Source: Elysia chlorotica (taxonomy: Eukaryota; Mollusca; Gastropoda; Plakobranchidae). Taken from it: a stretch of DNA of 64,000 bases. Of the stretch, positions 33,816 to 53,568 are shown piece by piece. The stretch covers positions 431,586 to 495,585 of the forward strand of contig RQTK01000028.1 of NCBI GenBank assembly GCA_003991915.1. Reading direction: 5' to 3'. A model generated the notes under the pieces. The model was not told the origin of the DNA. It did no database searches and saw only the letters and a list, made by a program, of their open reading frames with translations. Every line of letters starts with the position of its first letter. Within the stretch, counting starts at the first letter, position 1. Position numbers and translations under genes: made by a program.

Positions 33816-34884
33816 AGTTAATTAAAAAGGGACTGAGATATTACAAGGCTTAAGATGCTATATTCTTGCAAAATTCTTTCAATTCTTGAAATCGAAAAGT
33901 AATCATGTCAACACACTTTTTGGGGTGTCCTTATCCTAGCAGAACAATAAAGCATAAAAAAGAAAATTTAGACTGTGTTTAAATATTTTTGTTAAAAATA
34001 TGCACAAATTGTGTTTATGTATATTTTAAAAATATCTTTTTAGATTTCTTGAACAAACTATTGCAATGTTTTTTTTGGTTTTCTTCATAACTCAGTCTTT
34101 CTGCATTGCGGCTGTTGTTCTAATAATGGACACAAAACAAACAATGTATTTGGTTGTGCTTATTAAACATTACATTGTTTGTCATTCCCATGCATGTATT
34201 GTTTATATCTTAAATTATTTTGGTTTTCATTCCAGTGATTTGACTTGATCAGTTCTTAATTTCCAAGATTATATGTTTATGTCTGATTTATTTTGCTCTA
34301 GTTTTAAATTTTTTTAAAAACTATGCCTGTGATTTTTTTCTTATAAGTTATAGATGTCCACCCTAAAATTCTGTTCTTGAAACAAAAAGTGAATGATTTA
34401 TAATAATGTGATTGTATTGTGACTTTGATTTTCTAACAAGAAAACTGCTCGTGTCCCAAAGAAAAGCAAATAGACTTGACTGAAAGTTACCAAAAATTGT
34501 AATCTGGAATTCTGCTTTTACAAGGTCATAGTTTCACGAAGATAAACAATGTATCTGTAAAAAGTTGTTGTTTCTTTTCTGCTGCTGTTGTTGACTTATT
34601 TTGTTGTTGTTTTTCTCTGTTATGAAGCAATGGCGCTGAGCCAGTGAGGTGCCATTAAAGGAATTGTCTTTGCCTCTTCACAGTTTGAGGTGCACAATTC
34701 CAATGAAAAATTATAATCTTTGTTTATTTTTTCCAGTTTTATATTCTTTATGGGATTGTTTAGTAGATATGTTATTGGTCTATCCAATTGCTCACAAATG
34801 ATTTGATCTTTTACTTATGTTTGCTTTGATGATACTTTATTGTTACATTTTTATGATGCAGATTATGAATTCCCGCAAAATGTA

Positions 34885-36456
34885 TCTTATATTGTCGAAA
34901 TTTATTTCATATGTACATCAAATATGTACAGAATTATGCTAAGACAGCTGAGATTGAAATGATTCTAGCAATAAGGTCTATACAAAACTCATTGACTCGG
35001 GCATCTGATTCTGGACTGCCAACACATCTAATCACTTCTCTTTGGCCAAATGGGGGCATAACTTTCTACATGGAATTCTTCAGGAAACTTTAAGGATTCC
35101 AAAATAAAATATACAATAGCATTGAATTTTTTAGATGAAGGCTTCCTGATTCCTGAGAAATGCGTACACGATGTGTTTAAGCTTGCAAACAATCATATTA
35201 CAATCCTCACTTTAGTAACTCTTGGAGTCAAAATGTGCCTTTGGTTTCAATTTCAAACCTATTGGAGTTCATGCAAGATTATGTTAGGAATTTGTCTTTA
35301 AATTCCATTATTTCTAATACAACACGTGAACACCATTAAGTAGTAAAGACATTTTTAGGTTCAAAATAACATTCAGTCCATAGTGATAATTCTATTAGAC
35401 AAGAGCAAGCCTATGTGGATTTTTTTTTAATCACTTGCTCTCTCCAATTAGAATTATAGTTGTAGGGCTGTAACCAATGCATGCAGCAAGGAACTGCAAC
35501 AGCCTATGCACAGCCCTTAATGATTCACACTACACATTGTTTAGCTGTGCTAAAATCCAGGAATCCCTCAGACAGAGTAGGATGTTTTGAAATTCAATAT
35601 GGATAAGTAGGCCAACAACAGTGCTATGAGTTTATACTAAAGGTGTTTTTTCCTGTTAAAAATATCAGTCTTATATTGTCGAAATTTATTTCATATGTAC
35701 ATCAAATATGTACAGAATTATGCTAAGACAGCTGAGATTGAAATGATTCTAGCAATAAGGTCTATACAAAACTCATTGACTCGGGCATCTGATTCTGGAC
35801 TGCCAACACATCTAATCACTTCTCTTTGGCCAAATGGGGGCATAACTTTCTACATGGAATTCTTCAGGAAACTTTAAGGATTCCAAAATAAAATATACAA
35901 TAGCATTGAATTTTTTAGATGAAGGCTTCCTGATTCCTGAGAAATGCGTACACGATGTGTTTAAGCTTGCAAACAATCATATTACAATCCTCACTTTAGT
36001 AACTCTTGGAGTCAAAATGTGCCTTTGGTTTCAATTTCAAACCTATTGGAGTTCATGCAAGATTATGTTAGGAATTTGTCTTTAAATTCCATTATTTCTA
36101 ATACAACACGTGAACACCATTAAGTAGTAAAGACATTTTTAGGTTCAAAATAACATTCAGTCCATAGTGATAATTCTATTAGACAAGAGCAAGCCTATGT
36201 GGATTTTTTTTTAATCACTTGCTCTCTCCAATTAGAATTATAGTTGTAGGGCTGTAAGCAAGGTGTATGCACACCATGGAACTGCAACAGCCTATGCACA
36301 GCCCTTAATGATTCACACTACACATTGTTTAGCTGTGCTAAAATCCAGGAATCCCTCAGACAGAGTAGGATGTTTTGAAATTCAATATGGATAAGTAGGC
36401 CAACAACAGTGCTATGAGTTTATACTAAAGGTGTTTTTTCCTGTTAAAAATATCAG
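34885..36456 (+). repeat. 784/788-bp tandem duplication
   Basis: Copy 1 is 34885-35668 and copy 2 is 35669-36456. They look identical by eye except for one patch: copy 1 has CCAATGCATGCAGCAAGG where copy 2 has a 22-base segment beginning GCAAGGTGTATGC. The patch sits between AGGGCTGTAA and an ACAGCCCTTA motif (inverted repeat). No protein signature: the 60-codon open frame present in each copy is unremarkable. Confidence 0.97.
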
Positions 36457-37602
36457 TCCAGTATGTTGTGCTGTTGTACTTACTCCCTGAGGTTAGTAAG
36501 ATGGGATCAAAACCATCCATCAGGCAACATTAGTCCAGATTTTAGCTAAAGACCTCCTTAACAGCTGGATGAGTGAATACTGATCAATGGAATCTCTCCA
36601 CTCTGTTCTTTCTGCTTTTCAGTGATGACATAGATCATGTACTATGTAGTATTCTTGATTAATAATAGCACTGGCTTTGAAATTATGGGTTTCATTATGA
36701 AGTTGTGTGTTTTATGTTGTGTCAGTATGTACAGTACCTTCCTCTTTGTTTTGATTTTTTTTTTTTTTATATCTGGTTGATTAAACAAATTTTGTCAATG
36801 AAATTTTTTGCTAGGTAATAATTATAAAGACCTTGATGTAATTATTATACATGTGCATGTTATAAAATATATGTTGTTGTTTTTTTTCGGTTTTGTTCTG
36901 TTTCAAGACTATTATCATTTTTGTTCTTAATTTTTTTTTTTATGTGCACAGCTGTTTTTATAACATCACTACAGATGTCTTAGCGTAGGCCACATTCTAA
37001 TACCTTTGTAGACAAGATGTTTCAAGGTGGCTTTTTTTTCAATAGGATAAAAACTTGAATTATATCTAGATATGGTTCTAACTTACCCAGAATGCTTATT
37101 TGAGTATTATTCTAAGTCATTTTCAGGTGATATGTGGTTAACGCTTGTACAAGTTTAGAGGAATGATATGATGTACTTTTGTAACAGAGAGATAGAGATG
37201 TGGACATTTTTCTCTCTCCAGATTTCTATTTTGTGCTTAAATTATGATCTGATGTTTTAGTTTAACTTATATAGATGTTCAAAGTTCTTTAACTTCGTTT
37301 AAGGTTTTCTCACATAATTATGAGTTTTGGGCTGCCAAGAAAAAAAGGTATTTTTATAAATTGTGTGCCTCCAATCCCTGTACAACAGTTTTTTTCCTTC
37401 ATCCTTGTCCTGTCTTATTTCATCTTATAACTTAACTTTGATTCCATACAATCTCTTGAATTAAAATCAGGGTTCAAAATCAAGAGGGATTAGCTTTTTT
37501 TTCTTGTTGTCCATAGTGATGTGCTTCTTAACCACTTAAGTGGAAGCAATAATCTCTCCCTGCATTTTTTATTTTTGGTCATTTGAAACAACAAAATTTG
37601 TG
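36457..37602. other. Intergenic, nothing recognised
   Basis: AT-rich sequence with T runs between the tandem duplication and the AAT microsatellite; no gene or element is seen. Confidence 0.4.
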
Positions 37603-37774
37603 AAAAATGGTGATGGTTATAGTAGTAAAGATAATGATAATATTAATTATGGTAGTAGTGATAATTGTAATAATAATAATAATAATAATAATAATGATAA
37701 TAATAATAATGGTGACAATAATAATAAGAAGAAAAATAATGATGATAATAAAAATTATAATAGTATTGGTGATG

Positions 37775-37823
<49 letters not shown>

Positions 37824-37892
37824 ATTTTGTACATGTAATAATAATAATAACAACAACAATGATATATATGATAATAACAGTGATAATATAGT
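37603..37892. repeat. (AAT)n/(GAT)n compound microsatellite
   Basis: Nearly 290 bp of AAT, GAT and AAC triplets. The Asn-rich, Ile-rich and Tyr-rich open frames read here on both strands are products of this repeat, not genes. Confidence 0.95.
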
Positions 37893-37934
37893 AATAGGAA
37901 TAATAGAATGGTTTTGCATGCATCTGATGCCGGT

Positions 37935-39125
37935 ATCTGCACTTGAGTAGGTTCCAGTTCGAGGACAATTTTGGCGAGCTCATCAGCCATTTCAATACCT
38001 TCAATTCCAACATGGCTGGGAATCCAGCAGAAACCAATTTTCTTACGATTTTTCTGCAGTTTGTGAATATTTTCCAATATTTTAAGAATTTTCGGATTTT
38101 TTTTAGGTGGCCTCCCCCACCGCTTTCACCAGAGAGAGCTAGTTAAAGAGGATTAAAAATTTGTCTTTTCTTGAGGTGGACACACGAGTCGAGTGTCCTG
38201 CATAGGGCCACTGCCTCCGCACTAAATATTGACGCCTTCGCACTCACTCAGGTCCGACACAGGTCTCATCTTTAGAGTTTAGACCCGTCAGTCTTCTTCT
38301 TCTCGTTCTCCAACACTCTCTTCAAATTCTGATCCCAGCCTGGGCAATGAAGGCTACCGTTTTCTCTAGCTCAGGAAGGGGCCCACATAGCTTCGTGTGC
38401 ATGTCTATTCTCTCCCTCCAGATGGACTGTCTAACATTGTTGTATATCCCGACCCGTCAGTGAAAAGTAGACAGTGATTTGCATGATTTTCTATGATTTG
38501 TTCAAACTTTTCTCTATATCCTTCTGGAGAGCTGCCAGGTCAAGAATGCTTCCTGGTCTCTAGCGTCCAGGGAGGGATTTCCGAAATTTGTCTTCTTCTT
38601 GAATAGACTTAGTGTCTAAATCGATTTCCAGAAGGAGCTACTGAACACGAATTTCAAAGGGTGGAATCGCGTTCGGTGAAGATTGGAATTTTTCTACACA
38701 AGTTGGGTGGAAAACAGGGTGAAAAGCAGGATTGTCAGGATGAGATTTTAGATTGACTGCATATTGTAAGGACAAGGATTGTTCGTCTGCAGCTGCGTAA
38801 AGGCTTTCTACCAGGGTGTTTACGAAAGGTTCAGAGGCTGAGACGCAGTCCTTGGTGGTGTATGTGTCTAGCAGCATTTTTATGTCTGTCAGAGCCATAC
38901 ACAACGCTGCCGTAATCAAGAGAGTGATAGAGGCAGAGGAGGGACTCTCTATCTGCTCCACACTCTGTCCCGGATAAAGTTTGATAGTGATACTTCCTCA
39001 GATATTTCAGGTGGGGGATAAAAGAGAGGTTTTTGTTAATTATAACGTACATCAATAAAACAAGATAACTTTCATGACAGAGAGAAATAAAAGTACACAA
39101 ATCAATATGCTCTCCTAACAAGAAC
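37935..39125 (-). mobile_element. Decayed LINE with RNase H remnant
   Basis: Minus strand reads, in order and with frameshifts: FIPHLKYLRKYHYQ, ESLLCLYHSLDYGSVVYGSD, ESLYAAADEQSLSLQYAVN, and, near 37943-38050, KIGFCWIPSHVGIEGIEMAD. The last is the C-terminal RNase H block (WIPSHVGIEGNE-type) of Jockey/I-group LINEs; the earlier part is the segment following the RT domain. Many frame breaks make this a dead copy. Its downstream side abuts the AAT microsatellite. Confidence 0.85.
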
Positions 39126-40900
39126 CACCATCTTTATCGTTATCCCCATTATCATCAGAAATCTTATAATCATCATCACCAGAGGCGCTATTTCCATCAT
39201 CATCTTCTAGCTTGCCCAATCATATTGTTAATGAATTGTTACCTTCTAAAGTTATAGTATACTGTTATAGTCATAGTTATACATAGTTAATTCACCCATA
39301 AAGTTTCGGTTGAACTGCCAAGCCTTCAAACTGGGTCATGGTTTGACTAGCAGTTTGTCGATCCGTTCACACTGTCAGTCCCTGGACTCGGCTTCAACAA
39401 AATGGCTAACGCAAGCTACTTGGCTGATTTAGCAGCATTCGTTGTACTTAGAGCTAACAATAAAACGAGAAAGAGGACCATCTGGGCTAAAAAATGGCTT
39501 TTAAAAAGAAGTATACACACACACGAATATTCTTGAAGAATTGCGTGCCTATCCAGCAGACTTCAATCTCTGCCAGAATGTTTCTATGTGGGTTCGAACC
39601 CCGGTGTGAAAATCTGCTAGGTGATAACATTTTGAAGCTTATTTGAGACACTCCCTCTCTCTCTTGGCCTGGCAAAGGCCTGTTGTGTAGCATCGAAAAG
39701 TTGTAAATATTACAAACAAGCAACAATGAATTATAGCATTCGAAAAACACATGACCTGTATATAACAATTATCGTTTATTTGGTAATGTTCGGTAAAATT
39801 CAATAAACTGCAGTGTATTTTCTTTCTTATTCAACCCAGACATTGTACACAATGTATACTATCAGTAGACGAGTTAGTTTAACCACAACTATAATTCATG
39901 TAGTACGCTACTGAGTCTGGGGTGCTAGGTCTATCAAGTTTTTTTTATACTGTTGAAACTTTCACCCAGTTTCCAAAATGCAAGGATGGGCCACGTGGGA
40001 AATGGCGAAAATTTACACACAGTTGTTTTGAGAAGTTTTTGGGATTCCCTTATTTTCTTTGATATCTCTCATGTTGCAGATGAATGAACTGTTAATGTAA
40101 ATGGCCTGCCTCTTAGAAATATTTTCGTCAATCTGATAAAACACTCATTTCTTGTTAGAGTTAGTTTGATATTAAGTACATTTTGTAATTAGCAACTTCA
40201 TTTATATGAATACTGTTAAAAGTTGCCACAGATGTAGATGCTACTTGTACTTGTAGTTATTTTTTGTTGTTTTTGTTTTGCTTTTTTGGGGGGGTTGCTT
40301 GTTTGTATGTTTTGTGTGGCGTCCATATCACTTTCAAAATTCAATACTACCTGCATTATTATTCACTTTATAACTAGTACTGTTATCAATAATTTAGTTG
40401 CTATTAGTAATGAATACTTTATATATTAATAATCATTTATATCTCTTCCACGTATCTTGTTATTGTTATATTATTAAAGACAAATATTTACCAGAAAAAA
40501 AGAAAAAAAAAAAGAAATAAAAGAAATGAAAGGAGAAAAAGAAGGAGGAGGAAAAGTTGAAACTTGGTCCTGAAGTGAGACGGTGCTTGGTCATAGACTG
40601 TGGTGAGCTGTCAGATAAAGGTGCAAGATTTACAGGCTTAGGTCTGTCTGCTCACAAACTAAAGTGAACATGATTAGTAGCTGTGAGCAGAAAATAGTCT
40701 AATTAAGCACAATTATGCAAGAAGCAATTTTTAAAAATGTATTTCGTACTTCCTTAGTATGTCCACTAAGGAAAATTTCGAATTATCATAGCGTATCAAG
40801 TGGAGTAATCTCTATGTTCATACAACAATAAAGTGTGGTAACAGTTTTTCAAAAATAATGTAAGGGGAAGAAAGACATAAAACAGAAATACAATTTTGCG
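39126..40900. other. Intergenic between LINE remnant and tubulin 3' end
   Basis: No gene recognised. A stretch of purine-rich low complexity lies at 40495-40560. Some GGTTCGAACCCC text at about 39591 recalls a SINE B box, but no body can be delimited. Confidence 0.35.
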
Positions 40901-40906
40901 TAGACT

Positions 40907-40912
40907 TTTAAT
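40907..40912 (-). terminator. Candidate alpha-tubulin polyadenylation signal (ATTAAA)
   Basis: Minus-strand ATTAAA about 125 nt past the stop codon; no canonical AATAAA is closer. Weak assignment. Confidence 0.3.
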
Positions 40913-41036
40913 TCAACAACTGAAACAATTCATTCACTTTTGTTGTAATCCAAAAACACAAAAAAAGTTACAAATAAGTAACAGTACAAGTGTTGAAATA
41001 AAAGGTCCGATTTGGACAGAGGTGCAGCTCGAGAAT

Positions 41037-48355
<7,319 letters not shown>

Positions 48356-48481
48356 TGTTGCAGTTTTGTTTTGCGGCGGTTGTAAAGATAAAAAGGAGCG
48401 TTTTCAGAGAGCTCTCTCAGTTCAACCTAATGGGTCGGAGGGAGAAATCTAACTGTTGACCCAAACACACGGCGATTTGAA

Positions 48482-48488
48482 TTTTATA
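48482..48488 (-). promoter_or_regulatory. TATA box of alpha-tubulin
   Basis: Minus strand TATAAAA, about 130 nt upstream of the ATG. A start site about 30 nt downstream would give a 5' UTR near 100 nt. Confidence 0.6.
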
Positions 48489-48499
48489 CTATTAGCAGA

Positions 48500-49368
48500 C
48501 GTGGGGTTTGTGCGGTTGCCCATATCAACGACTATAGCCAGAGGCTTCTAACGTTTTAAGCTCAAATATAATTAAAACTTGAGTCTTCACATAATTGAAA
48601 CATACAAATGCATTAAAATTGTCACACGTTTATTTTCATCAATTTAAAAAAAATTCTGAAGATTTTTGGGGCCTTTTTCAAGTTTGAGTTCTTTCATCAG
48701 TAATATCTTAAAAATTTATTAAATTAAACATTTTCAACCTAAAACTCATTTTGGCATTTAATCTAAGGACATTCCGAACGCATGACAAATATTGGCCGCA
48801 TGCCCGCATTCAAGCGCATTGCTTGTTGGGCGGCAACGGCAACTTCGGCAAGCCACAACAAGTTCAAACATGAATGCACGATTTGAATTGGTTCGATTGC
48901 TTTGGGGCCTATTGGTTTTCTTTCAGTGGGTTTCTTTCTTTCTTCTTTCTTTCTTTCGTTTTCTTTTTTTTGTGCTGCCTGTTGTGTGGGTGTTTTACCG
49001 CCGTCCGGGATTAATTTTAACGGATGTCTTCATGGTTAACTTCACTTTAAAAAAAAAACCTTTAGAATTTAGAGACGTTCCAATCCAGTGATTTTTAATT
49101 ACCTTTTTTTCAAATAATGTACACTGTTTACCAGTCCTGTCTTGTAACGAATCTTTAGAAGAAAAAAGCCTCATTACTCTTTGAAGGATCTCCCATGTTT
49201 CCAAATTTCGGTGTATGTGTGTATGTGTGTAACCGGTTGTCTGTGTTGATTTGTTTATTTGTTATGACGACAGTTCTTGGTTACAACACAAGCACTCATA
49301 TATTATTGATCTAATTATTTTCTTGAAGGTACCGTGCCCTACATTAGCTTTCTTCTTTTTTCTTTTTT
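48500..49368. other. Intergenic upstream of alpha-tubulin
   Basis: No gene or element recognised. Contains a TTTCTTTCTTCTTTC-type pyrimidine stretch around 48925-48970. Confidence 0.4.
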
Positions 49369-49567
49369 TTTAAGGGGGGGGGGGTGGAAATTAGGGTATT
49401 TTGTCAAGGATCAACACTTTGTAAGGTTATAAAGTATTGTGTGTTGGCTATTGACTGATAATGAACAAATAGCTTTTATTTCAGACTTTATTACTAAGGC
49501 TGCCAGCACCTTACAAAGTGTTGATCCTTGACAAAATACCCTAATTTCCACCCCCCCCCCCCCCTTA
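49369..49567. repeat. Near-perfect inverted repeat beside the gap
   Basis: AAGGGG(n)TGGAAATTAGGG...CAACACTTTGTAAGG at about 49371-49425 is the reverse complement of CCTTACAAAGTGTTG...CCCTAATTTCCACCCC(n)CCTT at about 49510-49567, with a spacer of roughly 85 bp. The right arm runs into a poly-A and then the N gap. Confidence 0.9.
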
Positions 49568-49607
49568 AAAAAAAAAAAAAAAAAAAAAAACAAATTGAGG
49601 GACCGGA

Positions 49608-50578
49608 NNNNNNNNNNNNNNNNNNNNNNNNNNNNNNNNNNNNNNNNNNNNNNNNNNNNNNNNNNNNNNNNNNNNNNNNNNNNNNNNNNNNNNNNNNNNN
49701 NNNNNNNNNNNNNNNNNNNNNNNNNNNNNNNNNNNNNNNNNNNNNNNNNNNNNNNNNNNNNNNNNNNNNNNNNNNNNNNNNNNNNNNNNNNNNNNNNNNN
49801 NNNNNNNNNNNNNNNNNNNNNNNNNNNNNNNNNNNNNNNNNNNNNNNNNNNNNNNNNNNNNNNNNNNNNNNNNNNNNNNNNNNNNNNNNNNNNNNNNNNN
49901 NNNNNNNNNNNNNNNNNNNNNNNNNNNNNNNNNNNNNNNNNNNNNNNNNNNNNNNNNNNNNNNNNNNNNNNNNNNNNNNNNNNNNNNNNNNNNNNNNNNN
50001 NNNNNNNNNNNNNNNNNNNNNNNNNNNNNNNNNNNNNNNNNNNNNNNNNNNNNNNNNNNNNNNNNNNNNNNNNNNNNNNNNNNNNNNNNNNNNNNNNNNN
50101 NNNNNNNNNNNNNNNNNNNNNNNNNNNNNNNNNNNNNNNNNNNNNNNNNNNNNNNNNNNNNNNNNNNNNNNNNNNNNNNNNNNNNNNNNNNNNNNNNNNN
50201 NNNNNNNNNNNNNNNNNNNNNNNNNNNNNNNNNNNNNNNNNNNNNNNNNNNNNNNNNNNNNNNNNNNNNNNNNNNNNNNNNNNNNNNNNNNNNNNNNNNN
50301 NNNNNNNNNNNNNNNNNNNNNNNNNNNNNNNNNNNNNNNNNNNNNNNNNNNNNNNNNNNNNNNNNNNNNNNNNNNNNNNNNNNNNNNNNNNNNNNNNNNN
50401 NNNNNNNNNNNNNNNNNNNNNNNNNNNNNNNNNNNNNNNNNNNNNNNNNNNNNNNNNNNNNNNNNNNNNNNNNNNNNNNNNNNNNNNNNNNNNNNNNNNN
50501 NNNNNNNNNNNNNNNNNNNNNNNNNNNNNNNNNNNNNNNNNNNNNNNNNNNNNNNNNNNNNNNNNNNNNNNNNNNNNN
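49608..50578. other. Assembly gap (971 N)
   Basis: Run of N; any open frames spanning it are meaningless. The right edge abuts retrotransposon sequence and the left edge a homopolymer and foldback, so the gap is probably repeat-caused. Confidence 1.
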
Positions 50579-50592
50579 CACCAAGCGTGTAG

Positions 50593-50610
50593 ATCCCATC
50601 CTCGTCGCCA
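50593..50610 (-). other. Retrotransposon primer-binding site (tRNA-Ser type)
   Basis: Plus-strand ATCCCATCCTCGTCGCCA equals the 3' end of a eukaryotic serine tRNA (GCU anticodon) with its CCA, from my memory of that tRNA. On the minus strand this is TGGCGACGAGGATGGGAT one base after the LTR end, the expected place for minus-strand DNA priming. Confidence 0.7.
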
Positions 50611-50611
50611 G

Positions 50612-51024
50612 TGTTGTGTTTCTTGCTTGTAACAACTTGAAATTCTTGAACTTGAAAAACAGGAACGCGGGAAATCTTGGATTGGTGAATTGCAAACACG
50701 TTTATTTACTTTGAGGTGTCATAACATCATTATCCATGTACAAGATAGGTTGATCACATAATCATAGTAATGTACAGATGACAAAATAATAAACACGCAC
50801 ACAATACTCAGTCACTCTTAACATGAGCAAATAATCAGCATAGTATGATATACATTAAACAATATTAAATACAGTATATACATTGACATATTGTTAGGGA
50901 AACATGAAATGTGAAATATAATACAAAATAAAGAGTTATCGTTCATGTGCATAATTACAGGCATTATAAATTGTTTCCCTTGGTTTTGGTAATAAGTCTA
51001 GTAAATTATTTCCCCTACATAACA
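50612..51024 (-). mobile_element. 5' LTR of an LTR retrotransposon
   Basis: On the minus strand it begins TGTTATGTAGGGGAAATAAT and ends GAAACACAACA, i.e. TGTT...AACA with 7-bp inverted ends (one mismatch). AATAAA lies about 90 nt before the LTR end. The primer-binding site follows, then the N gap, where gag-pol and the other LTR would be. Length 413 bp. Probably Ty3/gypsy-like by its termini; no protein is visible to confirm this. Confidence 0.7.
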
Positions 51025-51782
51025 GTTATCAACTTAGAACTTTGATCACAATGCTCTGAAATGAAAAAATAGTCTCCGATTCGGCTCTGTTTTCAATGTG
51101 TTTGCTTGTTTTGTTAAACTCTGTATTGTTTGTTTTTCATCATAAATTATACATGTACATGTACTTAATTTTTTTAAATAGTTCTATGTGATGGTACCAT
51201 GTACCCTGTGCACTCATTTTGATTTTATATAATTTTAGCTTTTTTTTTTTTAATTTCTTATCACGTTAACATACGGCATCATGTACCTATGGGTTTTGGC
51301 ACAACCCACTTCCTCAACAATAGGTTCTGTATCTCCGTTTAAACTTAAGAGAAAGGAATATGCTCCATTGCGTGGGTAAACTGATGCGACAACATTACGC
51401 ATTTAAATTACTTTTGTGTTACCATTCATTATTTTTCCTCTAGATATCACTTTTTTTCCACCTAACAGGCTGCGCTCTACATTGTATGGGCGGTGATTCA
51501 AAGTGTGCAGAGCCCGCTATGTTTTCTTTGGCGCGGAATAAACCATGGCATGGGGAGAAAAGCGCATAAGTTAGTCTTATTGTAGATTTTCAATTTCTTA
51601 TAAATAACATGATGTATTTTTGGCTAACTTTATTTTTTGTTTCACAGCATAGTGTTTTCTGATCAAGAGGACATTATAATTTAAAGATTCAGTAAACGTT
51701 TACATGTGAACCGTAGGTAATCTAGGAGACCAGCGACGCTAAACAATATAAACCTGATTTAGTTGCAGGTTTTGCAACATTC
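51025..51782. other. Intergenic, nothing recognised
   Basis: No gene, repeat array or element termini seen between the LTR and the SINE at 51783. Confidence 0.35.
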
Positions 51783-52015
51783 TGCGCGGAAGCCCTGGGG
51801 TAGACCATCGGCTTTGGTCCGTGGTTCGAGTCCCGCTTTGACGACACGTTCCTTACTGTTTGTGTCGGTGCCAGTTTAATGTGATCGACTGAGACAGAGT
51901 CATCGCACCCCAGCGCTGTCCTTGTGTGGCAGCACGTAGTTTTATCCGACGTTAGGCTCGGGACCCGTCCATGATATAGGCTATAACATAGGACTGACGC
52001 TGGACGCTAAGCATC
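51783..52015 (+). mobile_element. Diverged SINE copy
   Basis: The head has GCGCGGAAGCCCTGGGGTAG and the B box GGTTCGAGTCCCGC. The tail has GACTGAGACAGAGTCATCGC, GGGACCCGTCCATGATATAG and GACGCTGGACGCTAAG. Same order as the copy at 26241, roughly 75-80% similar by eye. Confidence 0.85.
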
Positions 52016-52655
52016 AACACTTTACTTCATTCTCTTCAATTCTAGATATATTATTTCGACATGCATAATGTGGACCTATCTCTTGGTCGAATGACTTTTC
52101 AAAGTGGCTCTGCGCAAGGGGTGGAGCACTGTAGACGGCCATCTATATTAACCGTTATTCAAGAACAAGAGCAAACTTATAAATTGTGTGCCATAAATTA
52201 TGAGCGTCAAGATGGATTTTTTGGCGACTGCAGTGATACCTATTATGCCAAAAATTATGATATTTTATTATCTTTATTTGAATCGATAGTCTAACGGAAG
52301 CAATGTGAGAAACAACAAGACTTAGCAAAAGTTGGTGCAAACCAGTGCTAATATTTGCATGTGTTTGACAAGTCTGGGATCATTCTAAAACAGTTTAACT
52401 ATCTTGTGCATGATATTAAGTTGTCCGGTGAAAAGACTGGGTTGAAACAAATCTTACATGTTACATCTTTATAGATCTACTAAACGGACAGGGCCGAGTG
52501 TAGGCCTAATAAACACCTTGTAGCAAGCCGTGTTCGTTGTTTACAAATTGCATACCATACTCCTGAGAAATATCTAAGAAGAAACGTGATTGATTCTGTA
52601 ATCAGTTCACAATCGGAAAATTATAGACAATTGCCATGTTAAAAAGTTCTTCTTC
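52016..52655. other. Intergenic with a 77-codon frame
   Basis: The frame at 52061-52294 (beginning MHNVDLSLGRMTFQSG) has no recognised domain and no clear splice or start context. I do not call it a gene. Confidence 0.3.
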
Positions 52656-52664
52656 GTCGTCATC

Positions 52665-52714
<50 letters not shown>

Positions 52715-52756
52715 CTTCTTCTTCTTCTTCTTATTTTTATTATTATCATTATTATT

Positions 52757-52791
<35 letters not shown>

Positions 52792-52828
52792 CATCATCAT
52801 CACCACCACCACCACCACTACTACGACG

Positions 52829-52909
<81 letters not shown>

Positions 52910-52945
52910 TCTGCTGCTGCTACTACTACTTCTACTACTACCGTG
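52656..52945. repeat. Compound trinucleotide microsatellite
   Basis: Successive blocks on the plus strand: (GTT)n, (CTT)n, ATT-rich, (CAT)n, (CAC)n, (CGA/CTA)n, (CTA)n, (CTG)n and mixed. Each block differs from the last by one base of the triplet. Confidence 0.95.
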
Positions 52946-53078
52946 GCTGTCCCTTCTAACCTATTTTCACATTACTTCCTCAGTCACTAGCATCATTTTT
53001 TGGTCCCTAGTTCTAGCTCCGTCTGTTAAAGCCTCTATAGTTGTTGGACTGCTTTTCGCCCGTCATATATACATTCTT

Positions 53079-53258
<180 letters not shown>

Positions 53259-53568
53259 TCGGCATACCCAACACCGCAACACTGGGCTTTTTATCATGGC
53301 AACTTAGTGCAGGGCAGAGATTGGTAACCGAGTACGAATACGTACTTACTCCAGCGGAACATGTCCATCGGAACATGTCCATCGGAACAAGGCCCTGGAC
53401 CTGCTCCTGCTTTGACAGCCTAACACTTCTTGGCCAAAGCTAAGCACTGGACCGGTATTTGTTCCGATGGCCTCACTCACCAAGATTGGATCGGTTACTG
53501 TAGCCACGATCGGAATTAGGGAATTGAACGGATTATCAAGCAGCCAAGGTTGTATTTGGTGATGGAAT

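Noticed and set aside
37603..37892. The AAT microsatellite as the 3' tail of the adjacent LINE
   Set aside because: In the LINE's orientation the tract reads ATT, not the TAA-type tail known for I elements, and the element's true 3' end cannot be located.
37540..38077. Asn-rich and Tyr/Ile-rich proteins
   Set aside because: Translations of the AAT microsatellite, on both strands.
39525..39630. tRNA or SINE at GGTTCGAACCCC
   Set aside because: Only the B-box-like phrase is visible; no A box at the right distance and no tail.
49494..50699. Long open frames around 50 kb
   Set aside because: They span the run of N and have no meaning.
52061..52294. Small gene of 77 codons
   Set aside because: No recognisable domain, promoter or homologue that I can name; flanked by SINE and microsatellite DNA.
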